Under the pieces are notes generated by a model. That model saw nothing but the letters and a program-made list of their open reading frames with translations. It was not told the origin of the DNA and did not search any database. This document shows, piece by piece, positions 10,664 to 20,791 of a stretch of DNA of 64,000 bases (its first letter is position 1; the number at the start of each line of letters is the position of its first letter). Position numbers and translations under genes: made by a program. The stretch comes from Candidatus Hydrogenedentota bacterium (GTDB taxonomy: Bacteria > Hydrogenedentota > Hydrogenedentia > Hydrogenedentales > JAGMZX01): positions 186,001 through 250,000 of the forward strand of contig JAKQEQ010000017.1 in the NCBI GenBank assembly GCA_029556545.1, read 5' to 3'.

Positions 10664-11317
10664 CTATTCCAGGAAGGTGATTTCCTTCACGCACACCCGC
10701 GCCGGCTTGTCGCCCTCCTCCCGGATGGGCGCGGAAAAGGCCAATGCCCCGATGGGTCCCTTCCAGAGGCTGTGCCCCTCCAGTTTGAACTCCCAAAGAT
10801 ACGGGTTCTCGGGAAGCGGGCGGCCCGCTTTCACCTTCTTCTTCGGATGGGGCGCCCATGCGGGATCCTTGGCCTCCTTCGGTGCGGCCCAATACAACAT
10901 TGGCGCCGCGGCTACATCGACCGGCCGGCGTCCCTCCTCGTTCTCCTTGGGGCGGGTCACGACCATCACGACGCGGAGTCCCTTGTACTTCATGGCGTCG
11001 AACGGCTTACCGGTCCAGACCGGTCCCATGCCCGCCGTCGCCGTCTCGTAGCAGGCGCCCTTGCCCTGCAGGACCGTCGCACCGTCCGCGAATTGCCATT
11101 CCCATTTCTGCTGGGGGAGACTCAAGAAATTCCAGGATTTCGCAGTTGTCTCCGCTGGCGCCGTGGGGGCGGGGACCGGGGAAGCAACTGGCTGGGGCGG
11201 TGCCTGCGGACTCGGCTTCGCCGCAGGCGGCGCGGCTGCTTCGCGCGAGCCGCAACCTGTTGTCGACAAGGCAACCACCGCGATACACAGGGCCGTAAAC
11301 ATGATTCGGTACATCAT
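10664..11317 (-). CDS. Lipoprotein of unknown function, proline-rich N-terminus
   Basis: 217 residues from ATG 11317, with AAGGAGAAG about 10 bases upstream. A lipoprotein signal (MMYRIMFTALCIAVVALS) ends at a lipobox, TTGC. About 35 residues rich in Ala and Pro follow as a tether, then roughly 160 residues with many Trp and Lys (KSWNFLSLPQQKWEWQFADG; ends PARVCVKEITFLE), probably a beta-sandwich. I do not recognise the family. It stands first in the minus-strand series with the kinase and GH172 genes, 95 bases before the kinase. A surface-exposed glycan-binding role is possible but unproven. Confidence 0.75.
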   Translation of the reverse strand: MMYRIMFTALCIAVVALSTTGCGSREAAAPPAAKPSPQAPPQPVASPVPAPTAPAETTAKSWNFLSLPQQKWEWQFADGATVLQGKGACYETATAGMGPVWTGKPFDAMKYKGLRVVMVVTRPKENEEGRRPVDVAAAPMLYWAAPKEAKDPAWAPHPKKKVKAGRPLPENPYLWEFKLEGHSLWKGPIGALAFSAPIREEGDKPARVCVKEITFLE

Positions 11318-11626
11318 AATGTGCAATCTTCTCCTTTCCGCCATACAGGGACTATAAGCCCCAACGTCCGCGCGTCGCGCCAAGGTGACACGCTGGACGA
11401 CGCCAGTATAACAAGCGGGTGTGAGCCCCTTCCAATCCGGCGTGGTTTTCGGTTGCCCAAGGGGAATAGACGGGAAGCAGCGTATTGTTTCGGAACCGGA
11501 CTTAGCGTAACGGGGGATTGATTGCCACGATGGTGTGCCTCGCCCGCTCCCCCCTCGGGCGGTGTATTTTTTGCCGGTTGGGGCGCCATTAGGAATGGAA
11601 CACGGACATTGGGAGGGCTGCACACG
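11318..11626. other. Divergent intergenic region, lipoprotein / malate synthase
   Basis: 309 bases between divergent genes. They hold a plausible minus-strand promoter (11405-11435). I see no clear sigma70 promoter for the aceB side and no repeat or RNA gene. Confidence 0.7.
11405..11435 (-). promoter_or_regulatory. Promoter for the lipoprotein-kinase-GH172 series
   Basis: Minus strand: TTGGAA (11435-11430), 19-base spacer, TATACT (11410-11405) preceded by TGT, an extended -10. It lies about 90 bases before ATG 11317. Confidence 0.5.
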
Positions 11627-13231
<1,605 letters not shown>

Positions 13232-13252
13232 CAGCAACAAGGAAAAGGCGAA

Positions 13253-14560
13253 ATGAGCAGTGACCGAGAATTGAATCCCCTGATTGACCAAGCAGAAGCA
13301 AAGACCCTCGAACAGTCGTGGCGACAGGACCCACGCTGGAAGCGGGTCATCCGGACCTACTCCGCGGCGAAGGTACTGGAACTGCGCGGCTCGATGAACG
13401 TCGAGCATACCATCGCGGACAAGATGTCGCGGAAGTTCTGGACCTTGCTGCATACGGAACCATACGTGAACGCCCTCGGCGCCCTCACCGGCAATCAGGC
13501 GGTACAGATGACGATGGCCGGGCTCAAGGCCATCTATCTCAGCGGCTGGCAGGTCGCCGCCGACGCGAACCTCGGCTTCAGCATGTACCCGGATCAGAGC
13601 CTCTATCCCGCGAACAGCGTGCCCTCCGTGGTGCGGCGAATCAATCGGGCGTTCCTGCGCGCCGACCAGATTCAGACGCTCAGCGGCGTGCGCACCTTCG
13701 ATCCTTGGGCGCCCATCATCGCGGACGCCGAGGCCGGATTCGGCGGACCGCTCAACGCCTATGAACTGATGCTCGGCATGATCGAGGAAGGCGCGGCGGG
13801 CGTCCACTTCGAGGACCAGCTCGCGTCCGCCAAGAAATGCGGCCACCTTGGCGGCAAGGTGCTCGTGCCCACACAGGAGTTTGTCACGAAGCTCGTCGCG
13901 GCGCGACTCGCCGCCGACGTCGCCGGCGTGCCCACCGTGTTGGTCGCGCGCACGGACGCCGACGCGGCTTCGCTGCTCACGAGCGACATCGACGACCGCG
14001 ACAAGCCGTTCTGCACGGGTGGCCGTACGGAAGAGGGCTTCTTCCATATCCGTCCCGGCATCGAAACGGCCATCGCGCGGGGGCGCGCCTACGCGCCCTA
14101 CGCCGACGTGGTCTGGTGCGAAACGAGTACGCCCGACCTCAAACAGGCGAAGCAGTTCGCCGAGGGCGTGTTCGCCGAGCATCCCGGCGCGCTGCTGGCA
14201 TACAACTGTTCCCCGTCGTTTAACTGGCGCGCGAAGCTGAGCCAGGACGTGATCGCCAAGTTCCAGAACGAGTTGGGCGCCATAGGCTACAAGTTCCAGT
14301 TCGTCACGCTCGCGGGCTTCCACGTCCTCAACCTGGGCATGTGGAAACTCGCCCGCGGCTATAAGGACCGGCAGATGGCCGCCTATTCCGAACTCCAGGA
14401 AGAGGAGTTTGCCGAAGAGGAGAAGGGGTACGCCGCCGTCAAGCACCAGCGCTTTGTCGGCACCGGCTTCTTCGACGAGATCACGAACGTTGTGTCGCAG
14501 GGCCATTCCGCCCTCGCCGCCCTCGCCGGATCGACCGAAGAGGCCCAGTTCAAGCACTGA
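13253..14560 (+). CDS. aceA: Isocitrate lyase
   Basis: 435 residues (E. coli AceA has 434). It cleaves isocitrate to succinate and glyoxylate. The catalytic loop [11 protein letters not shown] with the active-site Cys is intact, as are DAEAGFGG and the NCSPSFNW loop that closes over the substrate. AAGGAAAAGG precedes ATG 13253, 21 bases after aceB. A rho-independent terminator follows the stop by about 25 bases, ending the aceBA unit. Confidence 0.96.
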   Translation: MSSDRELNPLIDQAEAKTLEQSWRQDPRWKRVIRTYSAAKVLELRGSMNVEHTIADKMSRKFWTLLHTEPYVNALGALTGNQAVQMTMAGLKAIYLSGWQVAADANLGFSMYPDQSLYPANSVPSVVRRINRAFLRADQIQTLSGVRTFDPWAPIIADAEAGFGGPLNAYELMLGMIEEGAAGVHFEDQLASAKKCGHLGGKVLVPTQEFVTKLVAARLAADVAGVPTVLVARTDADAASLLTSDIDDRDKPFCTGGRTEEGFFHIRPGIETAIARGRAYAPYADVVWCETSTPDLKQAKQFAEGVFAEHPGALLAYNCSPSFNWRAKLSQDVIAKFQNELGAIGYKFQFVTLAGFHVLNLGMWKLARGYKDRQMAAYSELQEEEFAEEEKGYAAVKHQRFVGTGFFDEITNVVSQGHSALAALAGSTEEAQFKH

Positions 14561-14584
14561 CACGACCGCCAACCCAGCGATTCG

Positions 14585-14614
14585 GCCCGTATCCCCCGGG
14601 ATGCGGGCTTTCTT
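14585..14614 (+). terminator. Intrinsic terminator after aceBA
   Basis: A 10-bp stem (GCCCGTATCC / GGATGCGGGC, one G-T pair) with a four-base loop is followed by TTTCTT. It lies directly after aceA and before the MFS promoter. It is the clearest intrinsic terminator in the window. Confidence 0.8.
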
Positions 14615-14628
14615 GCGTTTAAGGATTC

Positions 14629-14657
14629 TTGACGCACGCCGCCGCGCCGGGTACTAT
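14629..14657 (+). promoter_or_regulatory. Sigma70-type promoter for the MFS transporter
   Basis: TTGACG (14629-14634), 17-base spacer, TACTAT (14652-14657). The transcript would have a leader of about 165 bases before ATG 14829. Confidence 0.65.
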
Positions 14658-14828
14658 CCTGGATTACGCGCCGTCGGTCGGGCATAATGGCGCGGGAGCC
14701 GACGGGAACCCATGAGCGGACGCTTCGGAGGGAAGCGTTCGTGACGGGCCGGGGACCTTGGCGTTCGCGTGAAGTGTTCTGTTCGCGGAATTGTTCCTCA
14801 ACGTGCGGAAAATGGGAGACCGGGAGTC

Positions 14829-16070
14829 ATGAACAAGAACAAGCTGTTTCTCGCCAGTTGCATGGCGCTCATCGCAACGGCCATGTCGTTCGCCATCCGC
14901 GGCGACATCCTGACGGATTTTCAGCGCGACTTCGTGGAACCCCACGTGAGCGCGGAAACCGGCGCGGACCAGGCCGTCATGCAAGCCGAGCTTGTGAAAA
15001 CACGGTTGGGACTCATCGGCACGGTCGCCTTCTTCTCCTTCGGCCTGACCATTTTCTTTGGCGGGCCCCTCGTGGACCTGTTAGGTATGGGCGCGTTACT
15101 GCGGCTCGCCGCGGCATGCCACATCGGCGGCACGCTGCTGACCATCTTCGCGCCCGGGTACTGGATACTGGTGCTCGCGACCTTCATCGTCGGTGCGGGT
15201 AACGGCCTGGTCGAGGCCGTCTGCAACCCGCTCATCGCGACCATTTATCCCGAGGAGAAAACCCATAAGCTGACGGTGTTCCACGCCTGGTTCCCGGGCG
15301 GCATCGTCATCGGCGGCCTGCTCGCGTATCTGTTCAGCCGGATCGGGTTGGGCTGGCAGTTCAAGATGTCGCTCCTGCTCATCCCCTCGATCATTTACAC
15401 CGTGATGATTCTCAAGGAATCGTTCCCGCCGACGGAACGGGTCGCGGCGGGCATTTCCTTCAGCGGGATGTTCGTCGAGGCGATTCGACGCCCGCTGTTC
15501 ATCATCGTGTTTCTCATGATGTGGCTTACCGCCGCGACGGAACTCGGACCGGGCGCCTGGATATCGAACATCTATAACGACGTTATGGGCCGAGAAGAGG
15601 GCATTCTCGCTCTCGTGTGGGGCAGCATTCTCATGTACATACTGCGCCAGTTCTTCAGCAGGCCCGCCCACCGCATACCGCCGACGCTGCTCATTGCGGG
15701 TACCGCGCCCTTCGCCGCCGTCGGGCTGTTTCTCTTCTACTACGCCCAGACGCCTCCCATGTTCTTCCTGGCCGCGACGCTCCTGTACTTCGGCGTGTGC
15801 TTCTGGTGGCCGACCATGCTCGGCATCACGACAGAACGCTGCCCGAAGACCGGCGCGCTCGGTCTCGCGATTATCGGCGGCACCGGCAGTATCTCGACCT
15901 TCTTCGCCGGTCCCATCATGGGACGCATCAACGACGCCTATGGTCCCGCGCGTTCGCTCCAATTGTGGGCCGTGCTGCCAGTGGTGCTCTGCGTGGTGTT
16001 CCTCGTGGTTTATCTCTATGACCGTTCCCGGGGCGGTTACCAAATCGAGAAGCTCCAGGTACGCGAATAA
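14829..16070 (+). CDS. Major facilitator superfamily transporter
   Basis: 413 residues from ATG 14829 (GGGAG upstream). About 12 hydrophobic segments are split by a central loop near residue 200 (KESFPPTERVAAG), the 6+6 MFS layout. The extended loop after helix 1 (RGDILTDFQRDFVEPHVSAETGADQ) is unusually long and polar. Conserved inner-membrane motifs include PEEKTHKLTVFHAWFPGG in helices 4-5. This resembles the sugar/fucose-permease side of the superfamily, but the substrate is uncertain. It has its own promoter, separate from aceBA. Confidence 0.8.
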   Translation: MNKNKLFLASCMALIATAMSFAIRGDILTDFQRDFVEPHVSAETGADQAVMQAELVKTRLGLIGTVAFFSFGLTIFFGGPLVDLLGMGALLRLAAACHIGGTLLTIFAPGYWILVLATFIVGAGNGLVEAVCNPLIATIYPEEKTHKLTVFHAWFPGGIVIGGLLAYLFSRIGLGWQFKMSLLLIPSIIYTVMILKESFPPTERVAAGISFSGMFVEAIRRPLFIIVFLMMWLTAATELGPGAWISNIYNDVMGREEGILALVWGSILMYILRQFFSRPAHRIPPTLLIAGTAPFAAVGLFLFYYAQTPPMFFLAATLLYFGVCFWWPTMLGITTERCPKTGALGLAIIGGTGSISTFFAGPIMGRINDAYGPARSLQLWAVLPVVLCVVFLVVYLYDRSRGGYQIEKLQVRE

Positions 16071-16076
16071 AGAATC

Positions 16077-16232
16077 GTGGGGACGTGAAAGGACGGAAAG
16101 AACCAAAAGGACGAAAGGGACTCAAGAGGAGAGGACCGCTTCGCGGTCCCGACTTCTTGAAGAGGTATGCGGGAGTGCGCCTATTCTTTAGATCCTTTGG
16201 GTCCCTCTGGTCTTTGCCTTTGACACCCCTGC
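16077..16232. repeat. Large imperfect inverted repeat with central hairpin
   Basis: A purine-rich left arm (about 16080-16122, repeated GGAC/AAAGG units) is imperfectly complementary to the pyrimidine-rich right arm (about 16189-16226). A central hairpin, TCAAGA...GGACCGC-TTC-GCGGTCC...TCTTGA, spans 16122-16160. It fills the gap between the MFS gene and the esterase. It could be a non-autonomous mobile element, a REP-like element or a bidirectional terminator; there is no T run. Confidence 0.55.
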
Positions 16233-16250
16233 CGGGCCTGTGTAAGAGTC

Positions 16251-17354
16251 ATGGGCGAACGAAGCGAGGGGATGATGCCCATGCGCAAACTGCAATGGAT
16301 CTTCTTCGGGCTGTACTTGATTGCCGTGGTTGCGGGAGCCGCCACGGGCGTCTGGTACCTCTTCTATTCCGAGCCGGTCCCGCCCGCGAGACCGGACCTC
16401 GTGGTCCTGCCGGAGGACGCGCCGCCCGCGCCGCCGGGGTATCCCACGTTGAAGGCCCTCTACCTCGCTTACATGCTCGGGCGCATCCCCGTGATCGACG
16501 CTTTCGGCAACATCCCCGTCCCCGAGGGGGTCATCGAGAAGACGGATATCGAATATGGCCGTGTCGGCGAACGGGCGCTCCTGCTCGACCTGTACTATCC
16601 TGACTCGTTGGTCGAACCGGCGCCCGGCCTGGTCTTTATCCATGGCGGCGGCTGGCAGAGCGGCGACAAGCGCGACTACAAGTACTACACGACGCGCTAC
16701 GCCCAGCGCGGCTACGTGGTGGCGACCATCGGCTACCGTTTCAAGCAGGAAGCGCCGTTCCCCGCGTGCGTCGAGGACGCGAAATGCGCGGTGCGCTGGA
16801 TGCGCGCGAACACGGAGGAACTGTCGGTCGACCCGGACCGCATCGCCGTGATCGGCGGCTCGGCGGGCGGCTATCTGTCCATGATGGTGGGTTACTCGCC
16901 TGATGTCCCCGAACTCGAAGGGAACGGCGGCCACGCCGGCGTGAGCAGCGCCGTCGCCTGCGTCGTCAATCTCTACGGCCCGACGGACCTCACCGCGGAT
17001 ATGGCCCGGGCGCACGGACTTGTCGAGTCGTTTCTCGACACGACCTATGAGCAAGACCCGGACCGTTTCACGCTCGCGTCGCCCATCCACCACCTCGACG
17101 CGACCGACCCGCCCACGCTCATTATCCAGGGGACTATCGACGACATCGTGCCCGTCGCACAAGCCGATCTGCTCGCCGAACGCCTCCGGGAACTCGGCGT
17201 GCACTACTGGTACGACCGGCTCGACGGCTGGATGCACACCCTCGACATCGTCGCGCCCCTCAACGAGCGCGTCCAATGGCTCATGAACGCCTTCTTCGAG
17301 GAGCATTTGGCCAAGAAAGAAAAAGCCGCCGGCACCGCGCCGAGAGACCGGTAA
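16251..17354 (+). CDS. Membrane-anchored alpha/beta-hydrolase (carboxylesterase type)
   Basis: 367 residues from ATG 16251; in-frame ATGs at 16272, 16275 and 16281 are alternatives, the last two better placed after GAGGGG. An N-terminal helix (WIFFGLYLIAVVAGAATGVWYLFY) anchors it, with the catalytic domain outside. The oxyanion motif HGGGW, nucleophile elbow GGSAGGY (GxSxG), acid in QGTIDDIVP and His in GWMHTLD give a full triad of the BD-FAE/esterase-lipase type. The N-terminal stretch after the helix is Pro-rich. Ester hydrolysis, perhaps of acetyl or feruloyl groups on polysaccharides, is likely; the substrate is not shown. Confidence 0.85.
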   Translation: MGERSEGMMPMRKLQWIFFGLYLIAVVAGAATGVWYLFYSEPVPPARPDLVVLPEDAPPAPPGYPTLKALYLAYMLGRIPVIDAFGNIPVPEGVIEKTDIEYGRVGERALLLDLYYPDSLVEPAPGLVFIHGGGWQSGDKRDYKYYTTRYAQRGYVVATIGYRFKQEAPFPACVEDAKCAVRWMRANTEELSVDPDRIAVIGGSAGGYLSMMVGYSPDVPELEGNGGHAGVSSAVACVVNLYGPTDLTADMARAHGLVESFLDTTYEQDPDRFTLASPIHHLDATDPPTLIIQGTIDDIVPVAQADLLAERLRELGVHYWYDRLDGWMHTLDIVAPLNERVQWLMNAFFEEHLAKKEKAAGTAPRDR

Positions 17355-17544
17355 GGCAGTCGCCGGCGCGTTCCCTGATGTTCTGGACCGGTGTCCGCCG
17401 GTTCTGAGACAATGCGCCAGTGACCGGCGCACTGTGGAAATGGCCGCAACAGCCGAATGCGTTGCCGTCGGCATTCCGGGGACGTTCACGCCGGCAATCA
17501 ATACCGGTCGTTAAGCATGCCGAAAGGCAGTATGGAAGCTCGTC

Positions 17545-18657
17545 ATGCCGCACAAGGAATTTGATCGGAACGCGTTGGAAATACGGCCGCTGGCGGAGCG
17601 GGAGGACCGCGCGTTCATCGAGACGGACCATGTGAGCCCGGACGAGCAGCCGCAGCCCTTCTCGAAGGAGGCGCAGCGGGTCATCGACGAGGCGGTCGAA
17701 CGGCTCCTCGCGGCGCGCGCGGCGGGGAAATCGCGCATGCTCGCGTTCGGCGCGCACGCAATCAAGAACGGACTCGCGCCGGTGTTCATCAAGCTGATCG
17801 AGGACGGCTGGATCACGCACTTGGCCACGAACGGCGCGGGCGTCATCCACGACTGGGAATTCGCGTTCCAGGGTCACACGAGCGAGCACGTGGCGAAGAA
17901 CGTGGCCGCGGGCCGCTTCGGCATCTGGGAGGAGACCGGCTACTACCTGAATCTCGCCCTAGTCGTCGGCGCGTATCGGGGTCTAGGCTACGGCGAGGCC
18001 GTCGGCGCGTTTGTCGATCAGGAAGGGCTCGATATCCCGGCCGAGGAGGCGTTGGTCGCCGAAATCCGCGAGAAGGCGGCGGATGCGCCGCTCGAGGCCG
18101 CCGCCGCGGCGGACCTGCTCCACGCCGTGCGCGCGTTTTCGCTGCGACCGGGCCGCATGGACGTGCCGCATCCGTACAAGCGCTTCGGATTGCAGGCGGC
18201 GGCGTACCGGCTCGGCGTGCCGTTCACCAGCCACCCGATGATCGGCCACGACATCATCTACACGCACCCGATGAACCACTGCGCCGCCATTGGCCGCGCG
18301 GCGCAACGCGACTTCCTCCTCTTCGCAAACAACGTCGCCAACCTCGACGGCGGCATCTACCTCAGCATCGGCAGCGCGGTCATGTCGCCCATGATCTTCG
18401 AGAAATCGCTGTCCATGAGCCAGAACCTCGCCATCCAACAGGGCAAGCACATCGACAACCACCTCATGGTCATCGTCGACCTCCAGGAGTCGCACTGGGA
18501 CTGGATGCAAGGCGAGCCGCCCGACGACAATCCCGACTACTATCTGCGCTACTGCAAATCCTTCTCGCGCATGGGCGGCGCCATGCGCTACCTCAGCGCC
18601 GACAACAGGGATTTCCTCCTGGCGCTGGTGCGGGGGCTGGAGAACCGGATCGAGTGA
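17545..18657 (+). CDS. Deoxyhypusine-synthase-like NAD-binding family protein
   Basis: 370 residues; ATG 17545 is preceded by weak GGAAGC. Conserved blocks: MLAFGAHAIKNGLAP, ATNGAGVIHDWEFAF, HTSEHVAKNVAAGRFG and IGHDIIYTHPM. These recall a bacterial family annotated as deoxyhypusine-synthase-like, with a Rossmann fold. Bacteria lack eIF5A, so true hypusine synthesis is not implied; aminobutyl transfer on a small polyamine or an unrelated NAD role are options. I hold the family name loosely. The last 25 codons (MRYLSADNRDFLLALVRGL) recur as degenerate fragments at 21564 and 22806, so the 3' end appears to be an integration site. Confidence 0.5.
   Translation: MPHKEFDRNALEIRPLAEREDRAFIETDHVSPDEQPQPFSKEAQRVIDEAVERLLAARAAGKSRMLAFGAHAIKNGLAPVFIKLIEDGWITHLATNGAGVIHDWEFAFQGHTSEHVAKNVAAGRFGIWEETGYYLNLALVVGAYRGLGYGEAVGAFVDQEGLDIPAEEALVAEIREKAADAPLEAAAAADLLHAVRAFSLRPGRMDVPHPYKRFGLQAAAYRLGVPFTSHPMIGHDIIYTHPMNHCAAIGRAAQRDFLLFANNVANLDGGIYLSIGSAVMSPMIFEKSLSMSQNLAIQQGKHIDNHLMVIVDLQESHWDWMQGEPPDDNPDYYLRYCKSFSRMGGAMRYLSADNRDFLLALVRGLENRIE
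18571..18653 (+). repeat. Tail repeat, copy A (in-gene original)
   Basis: The 3' end of the deoxyhypusine-synthase-like gene. By hand alignment copy B (21564-21646) matches about 69 of the first 75 bases; copy C is more diverged. It may be the intact attachment-like sequence from which B and C derive. Confidence 0.75.
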
Positions 18658-18669
18658 TATAACTTGCAG

Positions 18670-18729
18670 GAGTCTGTTGACTTGATGCAGTCTAACTCTC
18701 TTGCGGGAGAACAGTTTCTCGGCAGACTC
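18670..18729. promoter_or_regulatory. Inverted repeat in the DUF262 leader
   Basis: GAGTCTG (18670-18676) and CAGACTC (18723-18729) form a perfect 7-base inverted repeat. The enclosed 46 bases hold a smaller TCTC/GAGA hairpin. It sits 40 bases before the DUF262 start and could be an operator or a leader structure. Confidence 0.4.
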
Positions 18730-18768
18730 TGAGGACACATAACGTCACAGCGGAAAGGGCGTAGACAC

Positions 18769-19821
18769 ATGCCAACGGCTAAGCCTGTAAATCTCCAAAT
18801 ATCCGATATTATTGCTTGGTTCCGGGCGAAGGAGCTCGTAATCAATACGGATTTTCAAAGACACTCCGTTTGGACCCCCGCGGGGAGAACATTTCTTATT
18901 GACACCATTCTGAACGAGCTTCCCATACCCAAGATCTACTTGCGCACCAAGATCGATCCGCACACACAAACAAGCATCAGAGAAATCGTGGATGGTCAGC
19001 AGCGAGTCCGAGCGATAGTCGATTTTGCCGATAGTAAACTGAAATTAACAAATAGGTCAGAGAAATTTCATGGCAAACAATACGAAGACCTTACCGATGA
19101 GGAGAAGGAACGATTCTTGGGCTATATAATCACCGCTGAACAACTCCTGAATGCAACTGATGACGATGTCATAGACGTTTTTGCTCGCCTTAACTCCTAT
19201 ACGGTTGCCCTCAATCCCGCCGAAAAACGCCATGCTGAGTTTCAGACAGAATTCAAGTTTGCCGTGAGACAGGCGAGTCAGAAATGGCGAGGGTTCATCG
19301 AGAAGTATAACATTTTTACCACAAAGCAGCGGTTTCGCATGCTTGACGACACGCTGTTTGCGGAGATCTTTGGGGTGCTCTTGGAAGGCGTAAAAGATGG
19401 GGGTGAAGCCAATATCAAGAGACTTTATCAAAGGCAAACTGACGACAAGTTCACAGAGTCCGTGGCAAAGTCTGCCAGAAGAAGATTGGACGCCGCGCTA
19501 ACATACTTGGACTTGTCCCTGGGCGATGTGCTTAGAGGATCGCTCTCTCGACACTATCATATTCTTTTGCTTGTAGCCGCATACACACACCACAGGTTTG
19601 GAATACCTCGTGGCGATATTGAAGACGATTTGCCACGATCTAAGATTGCGAGCACAGATGTGATACTCGGTCGCCTCGGAGAACTGGAATCTGCCATCGA
19701 GTCACAACGCAGCCGAGGACGCTACGCCGATTTCGTCAAAGCTTCAGCCGAATCAACGCACCGAATTGTAACCAGGAAGGTGCGGTTTAGAGTACTCGTC
19801 GATATTATGGCCTGCGAGTAA
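18769..19821 (+). CDS. DUF262 (ParB/sulfiredoxin-like, GmrSD N-domain type) protein
   Basis: 350 residues. The N-terminus has the DUF262 layout: LQISDIIAWFRAKELVINTDFQR, a Trp, FLIDTILNELPIPKIYLRT, then the hallmark D75-G-Q-Q-R79. Known relatives include GmrSD/BrxU-type phage-defence nucleases, where this motif is in an NTP-dependent domain. The C-terminal half is helical, and no HNH nuclease (DUF1524) domain is visible, so cutting would need a partner. The next gene, 19 bases downstream, encodes a HEPN-like protein. Codon use is clearly AT-richer than flanking genes, indicating recent transfer. The leader holds an inverted repeat. Confidence 0.8.
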   Translation: MPTAKPVNLQISDIIAWFRAKELVINTDFQRHSVWTPAGRTFLIDTILNELPIPKIYLRTKIDPHTQTSIREIVDGQQRVRAIVDFADSKLKLTNRSEKFHGKQYEDLTDEEKERFLGYIITAEQLLNATDDDVIDVFARLNSYTVALNPAEKRHAEFQTEFKFAVRQASQKWRGFIEKYNIFTTKQRFRMLDDTLFAEIFGVLLEGVKDGGEANIKRLYQRQTDDKFTESVAKSARRRLDAALTYLDLSLGDVLRGSLSRHYHILLLVAAYTHHRFGIPRGDIEDDLPRSKIASTDVILGRLGELESAIESQRSRGRYADFVKASAESTHRIVTRKVRFRVLVDIMACE

Positions 19822-19840
19822 GGACGCGGAGTGACGCGGG

Positions 19841-20470
19841 GTGCATCTGCTACGATTTGTGCTGAAGTATGAGCGTGGTCTGGCAAGAATTGACCAAATA
19901 GTACGGCAAGGAGCCGTTCTTCGAAGTGACTATCCTTGCCAATGCGCTGCATGTTTATCTCATGCGATCATAGCTTTACACGACCTCTGGGCCAATGCAT
20001 GTAGATCGATTGTCCTGACGTCGGCTGAGGGCCGCTGCATAACGCGTGGCGGCCGGCGCTTGGATAGACCTGAGATGCTAGATCCAAGGGAGAGTGCCAT
20101 TGGCTATCTCCGAAAACACTGGACACGGGCGGGGAAGTTAATGCCGCGCACTTGGGAACCAGAGTGGTACATTCCGAATGTCGCGATTCGCGCAGCCACA
20201 CTACTGAATGTTGGGAATCTCTCTGAAATCACGGATGGGCTTGGCGCTACTGTCTCGGCGGAGCCTTTGCGAGTCACTCGGAATGTCGTGGCGCATTCAT
20301 TGCCAAGTACATGGCTCCGGTTGCGCAGATTGCAAGAGCAACTTGGCATATCCGAATTGAGTCGCCCGGAGGTATTCGTTCTGTTACGTAGTGAACACGG
20401 TGCAGGAACGCAGTTTCTCTATCTTTGGTCGTACGATCTGAAGAATGCACTAATGGCGGCTATAAGATAG
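19841..20470 (+). CDS. HEPN-like protein paired with DUF262
   Basis: 209 residues from GTG 19841, the only start giving full use of the frame; GGAG lies nine bases upstream. The mostly helical product carries R147-N-V-V-A-H152, an exact match to the HEPN RNase motif R-(polar)-x3-H. An upstream helix (ACLSHAIIALHDLWANACRSIVL) fits the first HEPN helix. HEPN proteins associated with DUF262 are known from comparative genomics of conflict systems. I infer an effector RNase in a two-gene defence or toxin module. A CxxC (CQCAAC) near residue 33 is odd. The family is not certain by eye; the motif alone can occur by chance. Confidence 0.6.
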   Translation: MHLLRFVLKYERGLARIDQIVRQGAVLRSDYPCQCAACLSHAIIALHDLWANACRSIVLTSAEGRCITRGGRRLDRPEMLDPRESAIGYLRKHWTRAGKLMPRTWEPEWYIPNVAIRAATLLNVGNLSEITDGLGATVSAEPLRVTRNVVAHSLPSTWLRLRRLQEQLGISELSRPEVFVLLRSEHGAGTQFLYLWSYDLKNALMAAIR

Positions 20471-20524
20471 GCGGTGCCTTGAAGAAGTCTGCATTGAAAT
20501 GGAGCCGGGTTCAGGAGTTACACT

Positions 20525-20791
20525 ATGAACGCTGCGCGCGTGCTGGAAAATGCCGATGTGCAGCTGCCCGCGGACATTGCCGAAAGACTGAGTGCTAAGC
20601 CGGGAGATATGCTGGCTGTGGAACCCCATGCAGACGGAACGGTGTGGCTGTATCCCGATGCGTTCGGCCGCGATGACGTGTTCGGTTGTTTCGCGTGCCG
20701 CACCACAGTAACGGCCATTGTCGAAGAAATGGATGAATCGATCGCTGATGCCTGCCAAAAGGATCAGATTCAAGATGGTGCTGGCTCTTGA
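20525..20791 (+). CDS. AbrB/MazE-type swapped-hairpin antitoxin, apparently orphan
   Basis: 88 residues; AGGAG precedes ATG 20525 by 7 bases. Residues 9-45 (VQLPADIAERLSAKPGDMLAVEP) have the swapped-hairpin DNA-binding pattern of AbrB/SpoVT family antitoxins. Such genes normally sit next to a PIN or MazF toxin. Here only a 28-codon frame (20750-20836, beginning MPAKRIRFKMVLALD) overlaps its end, too short to be a toxin. Either the toxin was lost or the protein is a free regulator. Confidence 0.6.
   Translation: MNAARVLENADVQLPADIAERLSAKPGDMLAVEPHADGTVWLYPDAFGRDDVFGCFACRTTVTAIVEEMDESIADACQKDQIQDGAGS

Noticed and set aside
16251-16281. Single certain start for the esterase gene
   Set aside because: Four in-frame ATGs within 30 bases have weak or poorly spaced RBSs, so I left the longest and noted alternatives.
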